Shown: positions 55,953 through 64,000 of the stretch, in pieces
How positions within the stretch are numbered: the first letter of the stretch is position 1
Layout of the letters: each line of letters starts with the position of its first letter
Origin: DATFDN01 sp963818725
GTDB taxonomy: Bacteria > Pseudomonadota > Alphaproteobacteria > Acetobacterales > Acetobacteraceae
Direction: 5' to 3'
Assembly: GCA_963818725.1 (NCBI GenBank)
Contig: CAWFTU010000008.1
Location: 62,001-126,000, forward strand
DNA length: 64,000 nucleotides
The notes under the pieces: generated by a model
Databases searched by the model: none
The model's input: only the letters and a program-made list of their open reading frames with translations
What the model was told of the DNA's origin: nothing
Made by a program: the position numbers and the translations under genes

Positions 55953-55968
55953 TGTGACCTGGTTCACA
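55953..55968. promoter_or_regulatory. CRP/FNR-like palindrome
   Basis: TGTGACCTGGTTCACA: perfect TGTGA/TCACA half-sites, 35 bases before the di-heme peroxidase ATG and 65 bases before gnd on the other strand. It could control both divergent units. It begins directly after repeat copy 1. Confidence 0.65.
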
Positions 55969-56002
55969 GCAATGCGGCGGAAGAAGCGGGCACTATCGAC
56001 CC

Positions 56003-57562
56003 ATGAAACGCTTCCGGTCCTTATGCGACAAGAGCCGCTCCGCATGGATCCCGCTCTGCATCGAGGCGCTATTTCTTGCGGCCCTGCTCCTCGGAACGCC
56101 GGGCGGCTCGCGCGCCGCTGCCGACCCGGAGCTTCCCCTTGAAGTGTCGGGACAACCCACCTGGGCCTGGAACGCGATGCAACAAGCAAACCGCGCAGGG
56201 AAGGGGCCGGATCATACGGCCGAACCGACGCCGCCAGTCATCCCCGAATTTGGAACATTCGGCAATGCGGACGGCCTGAGCGCCAACATCCAGTCCAACG
56301 GCGACACGATAACAGCGCTTCAGGCGTTCTTCGCACCTTTGGGAACGAACGCCCGCACGTGCCAGACCTGTCATCAGCCGGCAGCCGGTTGGACGATCAC
56401 ACCAGCCCAAATCCAGAGAGCGTTCCAGGACACAGGCGGAACGGCACCCCTTTTCAATCCGGTCGATGGCGCGGTCTGCCCGGATGCGGATGCCTCCACC
56501 TATGAAAAGCGCCTGCAAGCCTATAAACTCGTACTACGGAAGGGTCTTATTCGCATCTTCATAAAGCTTCCGGATGTGCCGACGCTGGAATTCAGCATCA
56601 TTGGCGTGCAGGATCCCTATGGCTGCAACACCGGCGCGACCTATGGGTTATCGAGCTTCGGTCCGTCGGCTCCCACCCAGGGCACCGTATCCGTCTATCG
56701 ACGCCCCTTGCCTTCGACCAATCTTCGGTTCCTCAGCAGCTTGATGTGGGACGGCCGAGAGCCGTCGCTCCAGTCCCAGGCGATCGACGCGACCCTGATC
56801 CATTTCCAGGCTGGCACACCGCCTACCCCGGCCCAAGTCGATCAGATCGTCGCCTTCGAGACCGGACTTTTCTCGGCGCAATACGTCAATGCTGAAACCG
56901 GTCCACTCACCGAACTCGACGCGCAGGGCGGACCACAGGCGCTGTCTGAACAGCCGTTCTATATCGGCATTAACGACCCCCTTGGCGGCAACCCGACCGG
57001 CGCACAATTCAGTCCGAATGCGATGACCCTGTATTCAGCCTGGGCAAGCCAGGAGGCTGCAACTTCGGAGAATCAAGCCGCCGTCGCGCGGGGGGAGAAG
57101 CTGTTCAACGAAAAGCCGATCACGATCACCGGCGTCGCCGGTCTGAATGATAAGCCGGGATTGGCGACGGTGAACGGTTTCTGCACCACTTGTCACGATA
57201 CGCCCAATGTGGGCAATCACAGTGCCCCGCTTCCGCTCAACATCGGTGTTGTGGCGCCGTCGGCGGCCGGCCTGGACACGACTGGCCTCCCGGTGTTCAG
57301 CATCCGCTGCGATGCCGGGCCGTTGGCCGGGCAAATCGTCCAGGTGACTGACCCAGGAAAAGCTTTGATCAGCGGCCGATGCGCCGACATCGGCAAGACC
57401 AAAGGCCCCGTTCTGCGAAACCTTGCGGCCAGAGCCCCTTATTTCCACAACGGAGCCGCGCCCGATCTGCGGCATGTGGTCGAGTTCTACGACACGCGGT
57501 TTGGGATTGGCTTTACCGAAACGGAGAAGAGCGATCTGGTTGCCTTCCTTAAGTCGCTTTGA
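56003..57562 (+). CDS. Di-heme cytochrome c peroxidase/MauG-family protein
   Basis: A 519-residue exported protein: signal peptide CIEALFLAALLLGTPGGSRA, then the first heme site CQTCH (ARTCQTCHQPAAGW, residues about 120-130) and the second CTTCH (NGFCTTCHDTPNVGNH, about 395-405). FLSSLMWDGREPSLQSQA is typical of the large di-heme oxidoreductase branch, and RAPYFHNGAAPDLRHVVEFY is the C-terminal family motif. It reduces peroxide or oxidises a partner protein in the periplasm. A 78-bp direct repeat brackets the gene and a CRP-like site precedes it. Its codon choice is somewhat less GC-rich than that of its neighbours, so it may have been inserted between gnd and the oxygenase gene. Confidence 0.85.
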   Translation: MKRFRSLCDKSRSAWIPLCIEALFLAALLLGTPGGSRAAADPELPLEVSGQPTWAWNAMQQANRAGKGPDHTAEPTPPVIPEFGTFGNADGLSANIQSNGDTITALQAFFAPLGTNARTCQTCHQPAAGWTITPAQIQRAFQDTGGTAPLFNPVDGAVCPDADASTYEKRLQAYKLVLRKGLIRIFIKLPDVPTLEFSIIGVQDPYGCNTGATYGLSSFGPSAPTQGTVSVYRRPLPSTNLRFLSSLMWDGREPSLQSQAIDATLIHFQAGTPPTPAQVDQIVAFETGLFSAQYVNAETGPLTELDAQGGPQALSEQPFYIGINDPLGGNPTGAQFSPNAMTLYSAWASQEAATSENQAAVARGEKLFNEKPITITGVAGLNDKPGLATVNGFCTTCHDTPNVGNHSAPLPLNIGVVAPSAAGLDTTGLPVFSIRCDAGPLAGQIVQVTDPGKALISGRCADIGKTKGPVLRNLAARAPYFHNGAAPDLRHVVEFYDTRFGIGFTETEKSDLVAFLKSL

Positions 57563-57572
57563 ACGATGCGTT

Positions 57573-57649
57573 AACGCCGATCTGCATCTGGATTTCCGTG
57601 CCGCTTCATCGCCCGCCAGTATGGGGAGCAAATCCGGCCCCGCGTCAAC
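57573..57649. repeat. Direct repeat, copy 2
   Basis: Same direction as 55875-55952, with about ten differences. It lacks the CRP-like site. It carries a non-functional copy of the first gnd codons. Confidence 0.75.
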
Positions 57650-57727
57650 CTGGCCCGCAGCGGCGCAAGGAGCGGAGTGCGCGGGGCGGCCGCCGCCGTA
57701 TCATGCGGCACCGGATGGAGGGACCGC

Positions 57728-58436
57728 ATGGACCTGGAGGAACGCGTTGCCCGCCTCGACTGGCCAGCGATCGAGGCCGAGTTGGACGCATTCGGCTGCG
57801 CCACGACGGGCACCCTGCTGAGCCCGGCGGAGTGCGCGCGGCTGGCGGCGGGGTACGAGGACGCGGCCTTGTTCCGCAGCCGCGTCGTGATGGCGCGGCA
57901 CGGCTTCGGCAGCGGCGAATACCAGGTACTACGCCTATCCGCTCCCCCTTCCGATCGCGTCGCTGCGCGCGGCGCTCTATCCAAGGCTGGCGCCGGTCGC
58001 GAACCGGTGGGAGGCGGCGCTTGGGCGCGAGGGGCTGTATCCGGCCGAGCACGCGGCCTATCTCGCGCGGTGCCACGCGGCGGGCCAGACCCGGCCCACG
58101 CCGCTGCTGCTGCGCTACGGCGCGGGTGATTTTAACTGCTTGCATCAGGACCTGTACGGGGCGCTGTCGTTTCCGCTCCAAGTCGCGTTCCTGCTCAGCG
58201 CGCCGGGCACGGCGTTCACCGGCGGCGAGTTCGTGCTCACCGAGCAGCGCCCGCGGATGCAGTCGCGCGCCGAGGTGGTGCCGCTCGCGCAGGGAGAGGG
58301 CGTGGTCTTCGCGGTCAGCCAGCGCCCCGTGCGGGGTCGCAGCGGCGCCTACCGGGTGACAATACGCCACGGCGTCAGCCGCCTGCGCTCCGGCCGGCGG
58401 GTGACGCTGGGTATCATCTTCCATGACGCGGCATAA
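57728..58436 (+). pseudogene. 2-oxoglutarate/Fe(II) oxygenase family protein, one-base insertion
   Basis: ATG 57728 begins MDLEERVARLDWPAIEAELD; GCATTGTLLSPAECARLAAG is the usual start of this prolyl-hydroxylase-like group. At 57925 the gene reads CAGGTACTAC where CAGTACTAC fits (the same error as in rpsB). After repair: YYAYPLPLPIASLRAAL, then NCLHQDLYGALSFPLQVAFL with the metal-binding His-x-Asp, FTGGEFVLTEQRPRMQSRAE, and the distal His and cosubstrate Arg in YRVTIRHGVSRLRSGRRVTL. Total about 235 residues. The substrate is unknown; family members act on proteins, DNA or small molecules. Confidence 0.82.
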
Positions 58437-58471
58437 GCGTCGCCGCACAACCGGCCGAGGGGCGCCATCCT

Positions 58472-58762
58472 TCACTGGGCGAACAGCAGCGACCAGTTCG
58501 CGAACGGGCGAAGCTCCACGAGTTCGACGCGGAAAAGTCCGGCGGCGACGAGGGGAAGCGTTCGCAGGTGCTCCGTCGCGCGCGCCGCGTCGGCGGCCTC
58601 CAACACGAAGACAACGCGCGTCGGCGTCGAGGTGGCGTAGGCTTCGCGAAGCACATCCGACGCGAAGAGCGCCCACGATCCATTGAGCTCATTCGCGAGC
58701 TCGGCGCGCACGCTCTCCATTCGCGCGCCGGGCACCATGTCTATGATGGCGAGGATTTTCAT
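58472..58762 (-). CDS. Hypothetical dimeric alpha/beta-barrel protein
   Basis: A 96-residue protein starting MKILAIIDMVPGARMESVRA, with TPTRVVFVLEAADAARATEH and PLVAAGLFRVELVELRPF. The strand-helix pattern and the closing V-L-EL-PF are typical of the muconolactone-isomerase/YCII-like ferredoxin fold. No catalytic residue can be named. It lies ten bases after the membrane protein gene, likely the same operon. Confidence 0.65.
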   Translation of the reverse strand: MKILAIIDMVPGARMESVRAELANELNGSWALFASDVLREAYATSTPTRVVFVLEAADAARATEHLRTLPLVAAGLFRVELVELRPFANWSLLFAQ

Positions 58763-58772
58763 TTTCAGCCCT

Positions 58773-59177
58773 TCAGCCGGAGGCCATCTCGTAGAGGATG
58801 CCGACAGCCTGGCCGCCCTTCGGCTGCGTGAAGTCGCCCGCGAGCTGTCCCGCGATCGATGCGACCGAGGTTGGAATCACGCCAGCCTGCGTCAAGCGGC
58901 GCAGCGCCGCGTCTAGCAGGACAATGGATCGTTGGACTTGGTGCGCCCGCCGCCTATGACGTTCGATCCACGCGGTCAGTTGGGCCGGCGTCGCGCCAAG
59001 CTTCTCCCAGCTTCCCTCCTGCGCGACGACGGCCAGAACCCGTGCCCGATCAACCACCCGTGCCATGCGCACGAGCGCCGATGCGACGAGCGATGCCGCA
59101 CCGACAATGAGGAGTGCCGGCGTGACCATCGCTGCGATTGTTGCGACAGCGGCCGGTGGTGCGATCCCGTTGCCCAC
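58773..59177 (-). CDS. DUF2721-like membrane protein
   Basis: GTG 59177 is chosen because AAAGGG lies about six bases before it; an earlier ATG at 59252 is open but lacks a ribosome site. The protein (134 residues) has IAAMVTPALLIVGAASLVAS as its first membrane helix and MARVVDRARVLAVVAQEG, the R-x-VDR motif of DUF2721 proteins. A charged helix with RRRAHQVQRSIVLLDAALRR follows. The usual two further helices of the family are weak or absent, so the C-terminus may be altered by an indel. The function is unknown. Confidence 0.55.
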   Translation of the reverse strand: MGNGIAPPAAVATIAAMVTPALLIVGAASLVASALVRMARVVDRARVLAVVAQEGSWEKLGATPAQLTAWIERHRRRAHQVQRSIVLLDAALRRLTQAGVIPTSVASIAGQLAGDFTQPKGGQAVGILYEMASG

Positions 59178-59563
59178 ACGGTACCCTTTCTTCGTTCCAG
59201 CGGTCGCCAGCGCCGTCCAAGCAACCCAAACGGAGACTTCTGGCGCGGCCACGTTGCGGACGGGCGGCCAGCACCCGCTTGATGCATTGGTAGTATGAAA
59301 ATATCGGGCTGATACCCGGCTGAATGGTTAGGTCAATGCGATCGCACCTTGCCAATTCACTGCTCAAACGGCGGGCGAGGCATCTATGATGAGTTGTAGA
59401 GATTTTTTGCCCGTGGATGGCTTTGTTCCCAACCGGAACGTAGCCCCACCACCCGACTGCCTCCCAACCTGCCATCGCGCCTCCCGCGCCGTCATGGCGC
59501 GGAGGCTCCGGTTGACGCGCGCGAGCGAGGCTCCGAGCATGCGCGCACTCATGGAGGGACGAG
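59178..59563. other. Intergenic region upstream of the second tartrate dehydrogenase
   Basis: It has a lower-GC stretch at about 59285-59420 that may hold the divergent promoters. The ribosome site GGAGGGAC precedes the gene at 59564. No repeat or gene was recognised. Confidence 0.45.
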
Positions 59564-60631
59564 ATGGCGCGGCGCTACCAGATCGCGGTGATCCCTGGCG
59601 ACGGCATCGGCAAGGAGACGGTGCCGGAGGCGCTCAAAGTACTGGACGCGGCCGCGCGCCACTTCGGCTTCGCGCTCGACCTGCGCCACTACGACTGGTC
59701 CTGCGAGACCTACAAGCGGACCGGCGCGATGATGCCGCCCGACGGGATGGCGCGACTGGCCGAGGCGGATTCGATCCTGCTCGGCGCCGTAGGCTGGCCG
59801 GACGTGCCGGACCATGTCTCGCTCTGGGGCCTGCTCATCCCGATCCGGCGCGGGTTCGACCAGTACGTGAACCTCCGGCCCTGCCGGCTGATGCCGGGCG
59901 CGCGCACGCCGCTCGCCAACCGCACCGAGGCGGACATCGACTTCTACGTGGTGCGCGAGAACACCGAGGGCGAGTACTCCTCGGTCGGCGGCCGCATGTT
60001 CGAGGGCACGGAGCGGGAGTTCGTCAGCCAGCAGAGCGTGTTCACGCGCACCGGCACCGACCGGGTGCTGCGCTACGCCTTCGAGCTGGCGCGCTCGCGG
60101 CCGAAGCGGCACCTGACCTCGGCCACCAAGTCGAACGGCATCACCTTCACCATGCCCTACTGGGACGAGCGGTTCGCGGCCATGGGGCGGCAGTTTCCGG
60201 ACGTGCGCACCGACCAGTTCCACATCGACATCCTGTGCGCGCACTTCGTCCAGCACCCGGACTGGTTCGACGTGGTGGTGGGCTCCAACCTGTTCGGCGA
60301 CATCCTCAGCGACCTCGGGCCAGCGGTGGCCGGCTCGATCGGCATTGCCCCCTCGGCCAACATCAACCCCGAGCGGGCGCACCCGTCGATGTTCGAGCCG
60401 GTCCACGGCTCGGCGCCCGACATCGCGGGCAAGAATATCTGCAATCCTATCGGGCAGATCTGGTCGGCCGCGCTGATGCTGGAGCACCTGGGCGAGGCGG
60501 CGGCCGGACAGGCGATCGTGACGGCCATCGAGAACCTGCTGCGCAACGGCGGCCCGCGCACCCGCGACATGGGCGGCCAGGCGGGAACGGCGGAGGTGGG
60601 AACCGCGCTGGCCCAGGCTTTGGCCGGATGA
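59564..60631 (+). CDS. Tartrate dehydrogenase/decarboxylase (TtuC-type)
   Basis: A 355-residue NAD-dependent oxidative decarboxylase. MARRYQIAVIPGDGIGKETV has the intact GDGIG. GAVGWPDVPDHVSLWGLLIP and FDQYVNLRPCRLMPG are the TtuC/DmlA substrate region. FYVVRENTEGEYSSVGGRMF, HLTSATKSNGITFTMPYWDE (catalytic Lys) and DVVVGSNLFGDILSDLGPAV (metal Asp) follow, and FEPVHGSAPDIAGKNICNPI is the cofactor signature. It is closer to characterised tartrate/D-malate dehydrogenases than the paralogue at 51940. It probably allows growth on tartrate or malate. No regulator of the LysR type is adjacent. Confidence 0.88.
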   Translation: MARRYQIAVIPGDGIGKETVPEALKVLDAAARHFGFALDLRHYDWSCETYKRTGAMMPPDGMARLAEADSILLGAVGWPDVPDHVSLWGLLIPIRRGFDQYVNLRPCRLMPGARTPLANRTEADIDFYVVRENTEGEYSSVGGRMFEGTEREFVSQQSVFTRTGTDRVLRYAFELARSRPKRHLTSATKSNGITFTMPYWDERFAAMGRQFPDVRTDQFHIDILCAHFVQHPDWFDVVVGSNLFGDILSDLGPAVAGSIGIAPSANINPERAHPSMFEPVHGSAPDIAGKNICNPIGQIWSAALMLEHLGEAAAGQAIVTAIENLLRNGGPRTRDMGGQAGTAEVGTALAQALAG

Positions 60632-60883
60632 CATCGCCGAATCCGTCTCCGCTTCGATCCAAATCCAGGATGAAGGGAGCCATCGTGCTCCCTATACCGC
60701 ATCGCCGGGCGCGATCGGTTGTCCCAAAGACTCGCACTACCCACGATTGTATTCTTCATTCGCTGTGGCGAATTGACGACAGCGAAGCCTGTAACCGCCT
60801 CGGTCCGCTCCAGCCTTCTTGCCGGTCGCGTTCTCGTCAACTAAGGTGGCAGTTGGTGCGGTACGCAGCAGGAGCGCGCCCGT

Positions 60884-61129
60884 ATGGGCCATGAGACTGT
60901 CAGCTTGATCGCTCGCCGCTGCGAGCGCGCGGTCGTCACCGCCTACCGCGAGCTGCGCCTGCACGGCACCGACGATCTGGGCGCGTTCCGGGCCTGCACC
61001 ACGCTCTACCGCATTCATCACCCCGAGGCATCGGTGCATGAGGCCAGGCGACTTGTGGCGGAGTGGATCGACCATCATCTGATCCGCAAGGAGCGTGGAC
61101 CGACGCCCGGCTGCGACTGCCAGGACTAA
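60884..61129 (+). CDS. Small conserved hypothetical protein
   Basis: Eighty-one residues: MGHETVSLIARRCERAVVTA, then ACTTLYRIHHPEASVHEARR and VAEWIDHHLI, ending in GPTPGCDCQD. It is helical, with two terminal Cys that might bind a metal. No family function is known. It is convergent with the methyltransferase, ten bases away. Confidence 0.55.
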   Translation: MGHETVSLIARRCERAVVTAYRELRLHGTDDLGAFRACTTLYRIHHPEASVHEARRLVAEWIDHHLIRKERGPTPGCDCQD

Positions 61130-61139
61130 TTCGCGGGGT

Positions 61140-62000
61140 TCAGTCGCCCCCCTGCAACGCATCCACCAGCCACACCGCGCCAGGCAAGCCAACCGCGCCA
61201 TCGGCGGCATAAGGGGCAAGCGCAGCGCGAACCGACGCGGCGACCGCGGCGCGGACCGCATCGGGCTGGTCAAGCAGGGCCTCGCTGGCCGGGCGCATCG
61301 ACAAGGCTTGGTCTGTCGCGGCCTCCAGTCCGCGCCCCCCGCCGAGATCAATCGTCAGGTCGAGCTTGGTGAAGCGCGGCGCCGCGAACCCGGCTTGGGT
61401 GAGAATGCGCGTCACCCGCGCCGGATCACCGAAGGAGAGCATGCCGGGTTCTTCCGGACCCGGCCGGGGCGGCGGCGGCACGTGCGCGAACACCGCCTTG
61501 GCGGGAATCTGGATCCAGGGATTTTCCTTGGCGGTGCGCCAGCAGGCGAAAACAAGCCGGCCATCCGGCCGCAGCGCTCGGCGCAGATTGGCGAAGGCAG
61601 CGGCCGGATCGCCGAAGAACATCACGCCGAAGCGGGAAAAAACGAGAGCCACCGAAGCAGGCGCGAACGCATGTGTCGCGGCATCGGCTTCGATCCATGT
61701 GATGTTCGCGACACCGGCGGAGAGCGCGCGCGCAAGCCCCAGCATCGGCGCCGAGACGTCGAGGCCAATCACCCGGCCATCCGCACCGATGGCCTGGGCC
61801 AGCGCTAGCGTCGTGGCGCCGTAGCCGCAGCCAACATCGAGAATAGTCATGCCGGGACGCACCGAGGCATGGGCGATCAGCGCGTCGGCCACCGGGGCCA
61901 GCATGGCCTCCATTTGGCCCTGAGCGGCCACCCAGCGCTCCCCGCCGGGGCCGTTCCAGAAAGCGACCTGCTGGGCGTGCAGCTCGGCCGGAAAACTCAT
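61140..62000 (-). CDS. Class I SAM-dependent methyltransferase
   Basis: A 286-residue protein with MSFPAELHAQQVAFWNGPGG and ERWVAAQGQMEAMLAPVADA, a start common to a UbiE-like group. The SAM motifs are MTILDVGCGYGATTLALAQA (motif I), VIGLDVSAPML (acidic end of strand 2), WIEADAATHAF (post I) and LRPDGRLVFACWR (motif III). The C-terminal half is a helical cap. The substrate is unknown. It is separated by about 30 bases from the xox locus 2 operon on the same strand. Confidence 0.85.
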   Translation of the reverse strand: MSFPAELHAQQVAFWNGPGGERWVAAQGQMEAMLAPVADALIAHASVRPGMTILDVGCGYGATTLALAQAIGADGRVIGLDVSAPMLGLARALSAGVANITWIEADAATHAFAPASVALVFSRFGVMFFGDPAAAFANLRRALRPDGRLVFACWRTAKENPWIQIPAKAVFAHVPPPPRPGPEEPGMLSFGDPARVTRILTQAGFAAPRFTKLDLTIDLGGGRGLEAATDQALSMRPASEALLDQPDAVRAAVAASVRAALAPYAADGAVGLPGAVWLVDALQGGD

Positions 62001-62031
62001 CGCACAGTCCTTTGGCTGCTTCCCGCCGAGG

Positions 62032-62604
62032 CTAGCGGCTCACGGCCGCGCGTTCCAGATCCGGCGGCAGCTCCGGCGTGGCCTCGCCCAAAGCGTGGCC
62101 GGCCTCCTTCCAGCCATCCGCGCCCTCGGGATACCACAGCACGTTCCGATATCCGTAGCTGGCGGCGCGCACGGTTGCGTTCCAGCTCATCCAGCACTCC
62201 TGGAGGCAGTAGAACACCACCGCCCGGTCCTTGTCGCCGCCCGTCGCCGCCGCGAGCCGGTCGCGAAACCACGCGTCCAACGCCGGGCTGATGGCGCCGC
62301 GCCCGACATCCGGCAGCCACAGGCTGCCGGGCAGGTCGCGATGCGGCTCCGGCATCCAGGGCACGCCGGGCCTCATCCCCGCCGGCCGGCGCGGTGCGGG
62401 CAGGACATCGATCAGCACCACCCCGCCCTGGTCGAGCCGGGCCTTGAGCGCGTCGGTGTGAACCACCTTCCCGCCGGGAACCGCGTCGGGCGTCGGCGCG
62501 CGGTACTCGTCCATCCGGTATCCGGACGGCGCCGGGACGCCAGCAAACCCGGAGTTGGCGAGCGTCGCCCAGCACAGCGAAGCCGCGAGCGCCGCCCGCC
62601 TCAC
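62032..62604 (-). CDS. PQQ-dependent catabolism-associated CXXCW-motif (rhodanese-like) protein
   Basis: GTG 62604 overlaps the stop of the upstream binding protein (GTGA) and opens the signal peptide RRAALAASLCWATLANSGFA. The mature part has SGYRMDEYRAPTP, then HTDALKARLDQGGVVLIDVL and VVFYCLQECWMSWNATVRAA, the Cys/Cys-Trp motif that names this family. VLWYPEGADGWKEAGH closes the rhodanese fold. Members are found only with PQQ alcohol dehydrogenase systems. The role is periplasmic, perhaps in thiol or cytochrome maturation, and unproven. Confidence 0.88.
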   Translation of the reverse strand: MRRAALAASLCWATLANSGFAGVPAPSGYRMDEYRAPTPDAVPGGKVVHTDALKARLDQGGVVLIDVLPAPRRPAGMRPGVPWMPEPHRDLPGSLWLPDVGRGAISPALDAWFRDRLAAATGGDKDRAVVFYCLQECWMSWNATVRAASYGYRNVLWYPEGADGWKEAGHALGEATPELPPDLERAAVSR

Positions 62605-63443
62605 TGCGACAACGCGCGCTCCGCCGTCACCAGGCGGTCCTGCTCGTCCAGCAGCGGCACGCCGTAGCCGACGAGGATGTCGGTGATCTCGTGCTGGCGG
62701 CGCTGGATCACTTGATTCAGTTGGCGGCGCCACCCCGGCTCGTTCGGGCGCACGCCCATGGCGATGTGGTAATCCAGCCGCGGCGTGTCGGTCCCGGCTC
62801 TCAGGACCACCGCCTTCAGCTTCAGCCCGTCATGGGTGATGAAGTAGCCCGCGAACGGCCCCCAGAGCAGGCCGACATCAATCTTGTGGTCCACCACGTC
62901 CTGGAGCATCGCCCGGGCTGGTGATTCGAAGCGCGTGTCGACGGTGAGCGCGTAAGACGTGGTCTGTGCCAGCAGCTTGTGGCGGAGCAGCAGGTCTGTC
63001 GGTGGCGTCGCGGCGACCACGCCGAAGCGCTTGCCGGCAAGCGCCGGATCGCCGACCTCGTCCGCGTCGATATGGTCCCGCTCACGGGTCACAAGCATGT
63101 ATCCCGTGTGGTAATAGGGGTTCGTGGTGTCCATCATCTCGGCGCCGCTAACCGTGCCCATCACCACGTCGCAGGCCTGCGCGCCGAGCGTGTGGCGGAC
63201 GAAGCCGACCACCTGCGGGAACCAGACGAACTCCACCGGGATGTGCAGATCCTTCCCGATCAGCTCCGCGATCTTGTTCTCGAACCCCTCGCGCTTCTGA
63301 TCGGAGAACGGCATGTTGTTCGGGTCGGCGCAGACCCGCAGCGCGGTCCGCACGGTGAGATCGGGCGTGACCTGCGCCCCGGCTGGCGGCGCGAGCCATG
63401 CCATGAACCCGATGCCTGCCGCGGCAAGAACGCTACTGCGCAT
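62601..63443 (-). CDS. xoxJ: XoxJ-type periplasmic binding protein
   Basis: A 280-residue exported protein (signal ending AGAQ). LRVCADPNNMPFSDQKREGF is the signature of quinoprotein dehydrogenase-associated binding proteins; VEFVWFPQVVGFVRHTLGAQ and CDVVMGTVSGAEMMDTTNPY follow, and KIDVGLLWGPFAGYFITHDG has the Trp replaced by a stop in the locus 1 copy. XoxJ is thought to help activate or load XoxF. Its ATG overlaps the cytochrome gene by 11 bases, so translation is coupled. Confidence 0.88.
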   Translation of the reverse strand: MRSSVLAAAGIGFMAWLAPPAGAQVTPDLTVRTALRVCADPNNMPFSDQKREGFENKIAELIGKDLHIPVEFVWFPQVVGFVRHTLGAQACDVVMGTVSGAEMMDTTNPYYHTGYMLVTRERDHIDADEVGDPALAGKRFGVVAATPPTDLLLRHKLLAQTTSYALTVDTRFESPARAMLQDVVDHKIDVGLLWGPFAGYFITHDGLKLKAVVLRAGTDTPRLDYHIAMGVRPNEPGWRRQLNQVIQRRQHEITDILVGYGVPLLDEQDRLVTAERALSQ

Positions 63444-63861
63444 CTTCGCCGATCCGCGTCGGCCGCCCGCGGCCGACCACGCCGTCCGACCGCGCCTTCA
63501 GATAAGCGTAGATATCGTTGAGATAGAGCACGACATCCTCGACCGTGCCAAATGCGGGCATGACCTTGTTGCTGGCCTGATTGACGTCTTGCTTCCCGTT
63601 GACGACCACCTCGTCGAATTGCTGCTCGTTCATGCTCTTGAGCGAGTTGACCAGGCTTGGCGCGTAGGAGCTGCCGGCTCCGTCCGGGCCATGGCAGCGC
63701 AGGCACGATTCACCATACCGCCGGTAGCCGTTGTACACGTGCTGATCGACCTTGCCGTCCTGCACCACATAGGGTTTTGCCTGATCGGCCGCCACGGACG
63801 CACCAGGCGAGATCAGAGCGCTGATTACGCAGGCGGCCAGCAACAACGCAGCTCGGTTCAT
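63433..63861 (-). CDS. xoxG: Class I cytochrome c, XoxG-type electron acceptor
   Basis: ATG 63861 gives a signal peptide (MNRAALLLAACVISALISPG, cleavage near SVAAD). The mature part has HVYNGYRRYGESCLRCHGPD with the heme site CLRCH, SYAPSLVNSLKSMNEQQFDE and the distal Met in NKVMPAFGTVEDVVLYLNDI. About 142 residues in all. Located between xoxJ and the end of a PQQ dehydrogenase gene, it should take electrons from XoxF and pass them to the oxidase chain. Confidence 0.88.
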   Translation of the reverse strand: MNRAALLLAACVISALISPGASVAADQAKPYVVQDGKVDQHVYNGYRRYGESCLRCHGPDGAGSSYAPSLVNSLKSMNEQQFDEVVVNGKQDVNQASNKVMPAFGTVEDVVLYLNDIYAYLKARSDGVVGRGRPTRIGEDAQ

Positions 63862-63964
63862 CCAGGTCTCCAGATGTGGCGCTGCATTCGCGCATCGCCA
63901 AGAAAGGGTCTGCCCTGGGCAAGCCCGACTAGCCGCCCAGGGCAAGGATCGTCGATGGCAGGCT

Positions 63965-64000
63965 CTAATCGACCGCGAACACGGTCAGGACGCCACCGAG
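63965..64000 (-). CDS. xoxF: C-terminal end of a PQQ-dependent methanol dehydrogenase (XoxF-type), rest outside window
   Basis: The last 11 codons, LGGVLTVFAVD and TAG 63965-63967, match the closing strand of PQQ alcohol dehydrogenases; the locus 1 XoxF ends GGTLFVFSL. Position directly before xoxG and xoxJ supports it. The lanthanide motif cannot be checked because it lies beyond the window. Confidence 0.65.
   Translation of the reverse strand, partial: LGGVLTVFAVD

Overview
The window is about 65% GC and reads as a chromosome segment of an alphaproteobacterium, most likely Rhodospirillales/Acetobacterales-like (placement inferred). The evidence is the gene order rpsB-tsf-pyrH-frr-uppS-cdsA-dxr-rseP, two lanthanide-type methanol dehydrogenase (xox) loci, two tartrate/malate dehydrogenase paralogues, and a very high load of insertion sequences. 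No rRNA, tRNA or CRISPR array was found.

Layout. 1-4.2 kb: the tail of a cyclase/ATPase-type protein, a broken FAD monooxygenase, and decayed IS256 and IS630 elements. 4.2-9.2 kb: tspO, ygfZ, a GT4 glycosyltransferase and asnB, all frameshifted, with an IS5 element forming the end of asnB. 9.2-17.4 kb: an IS630 remnant, then a nest of mobile DNA: an IS3 element whose orfB holds a group II intron and an IS110 element, the intron's reverse transcriptase being itself split by a 2-kb element with a large serine recombinase. 17.4-20.9 kb: a dihydroorotase-like hydrolase and a periplasmic binding protein. 21-28 kb: the translation and envelope-biogenesis operon (minus strand). 28.3-30.1 kb: a divergent trypsin-TPR / Trypco1 pair, a predicted conflict module. 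30.2-33.2 kb: xox locus 1, in which xoxF carries a 124-bp IS4-like MITE and the xoxJ-cytochrome c fusion has a nonsense codon and a frameshift. 33.3-38 kb: pncC, cupin, alcohol dehydrogenase, xseB, tlyA and an M19 dipeptidase. 38-49 kb: an IS4/IS701-like element, truncated GFA and glyA genes, and a quinohemoprotein dehydrogenase gene split by a 6.4-kb IS1595-type transposon. That transposon carries a DNA methylase remnant, a RelE-type toxin-antitoxin pair, and nested IS1634 and IS5 copies. 49-64 kb: a PRC-barrel repeat protein, tartrate dehydrogenases, a gluconate module (SDR, gntK, gnd), a di-heme peroxidase, a 2OG oxygenase, and xox locus 2 (CXXCW protein, xoxJ, xoxG, end of a xoxF).

How it works together. 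Two PQQ/lanthanide alcohol oxidation loci, a zinc alcohol dehydrogenase and a GFA-like fragment suggest oxidation of methanol or other alcohols. Locus 1 and the quinohemoprotein dehydrogenase are broken by transposition and are probably inactive as written; locus 2 looks intact as far as it is visible. The SDR-gntK-gnd operon and the tartrate dehydrogenases suggest use of sugar acids.

Caution. Many genes carry single-base indels, including rpsB, which cannot be lost. At least three indels share one context (an extra G making GGTAC). Many frameshifts are therefore probably assembly errors, whereas the insertions with target duplications are real events.
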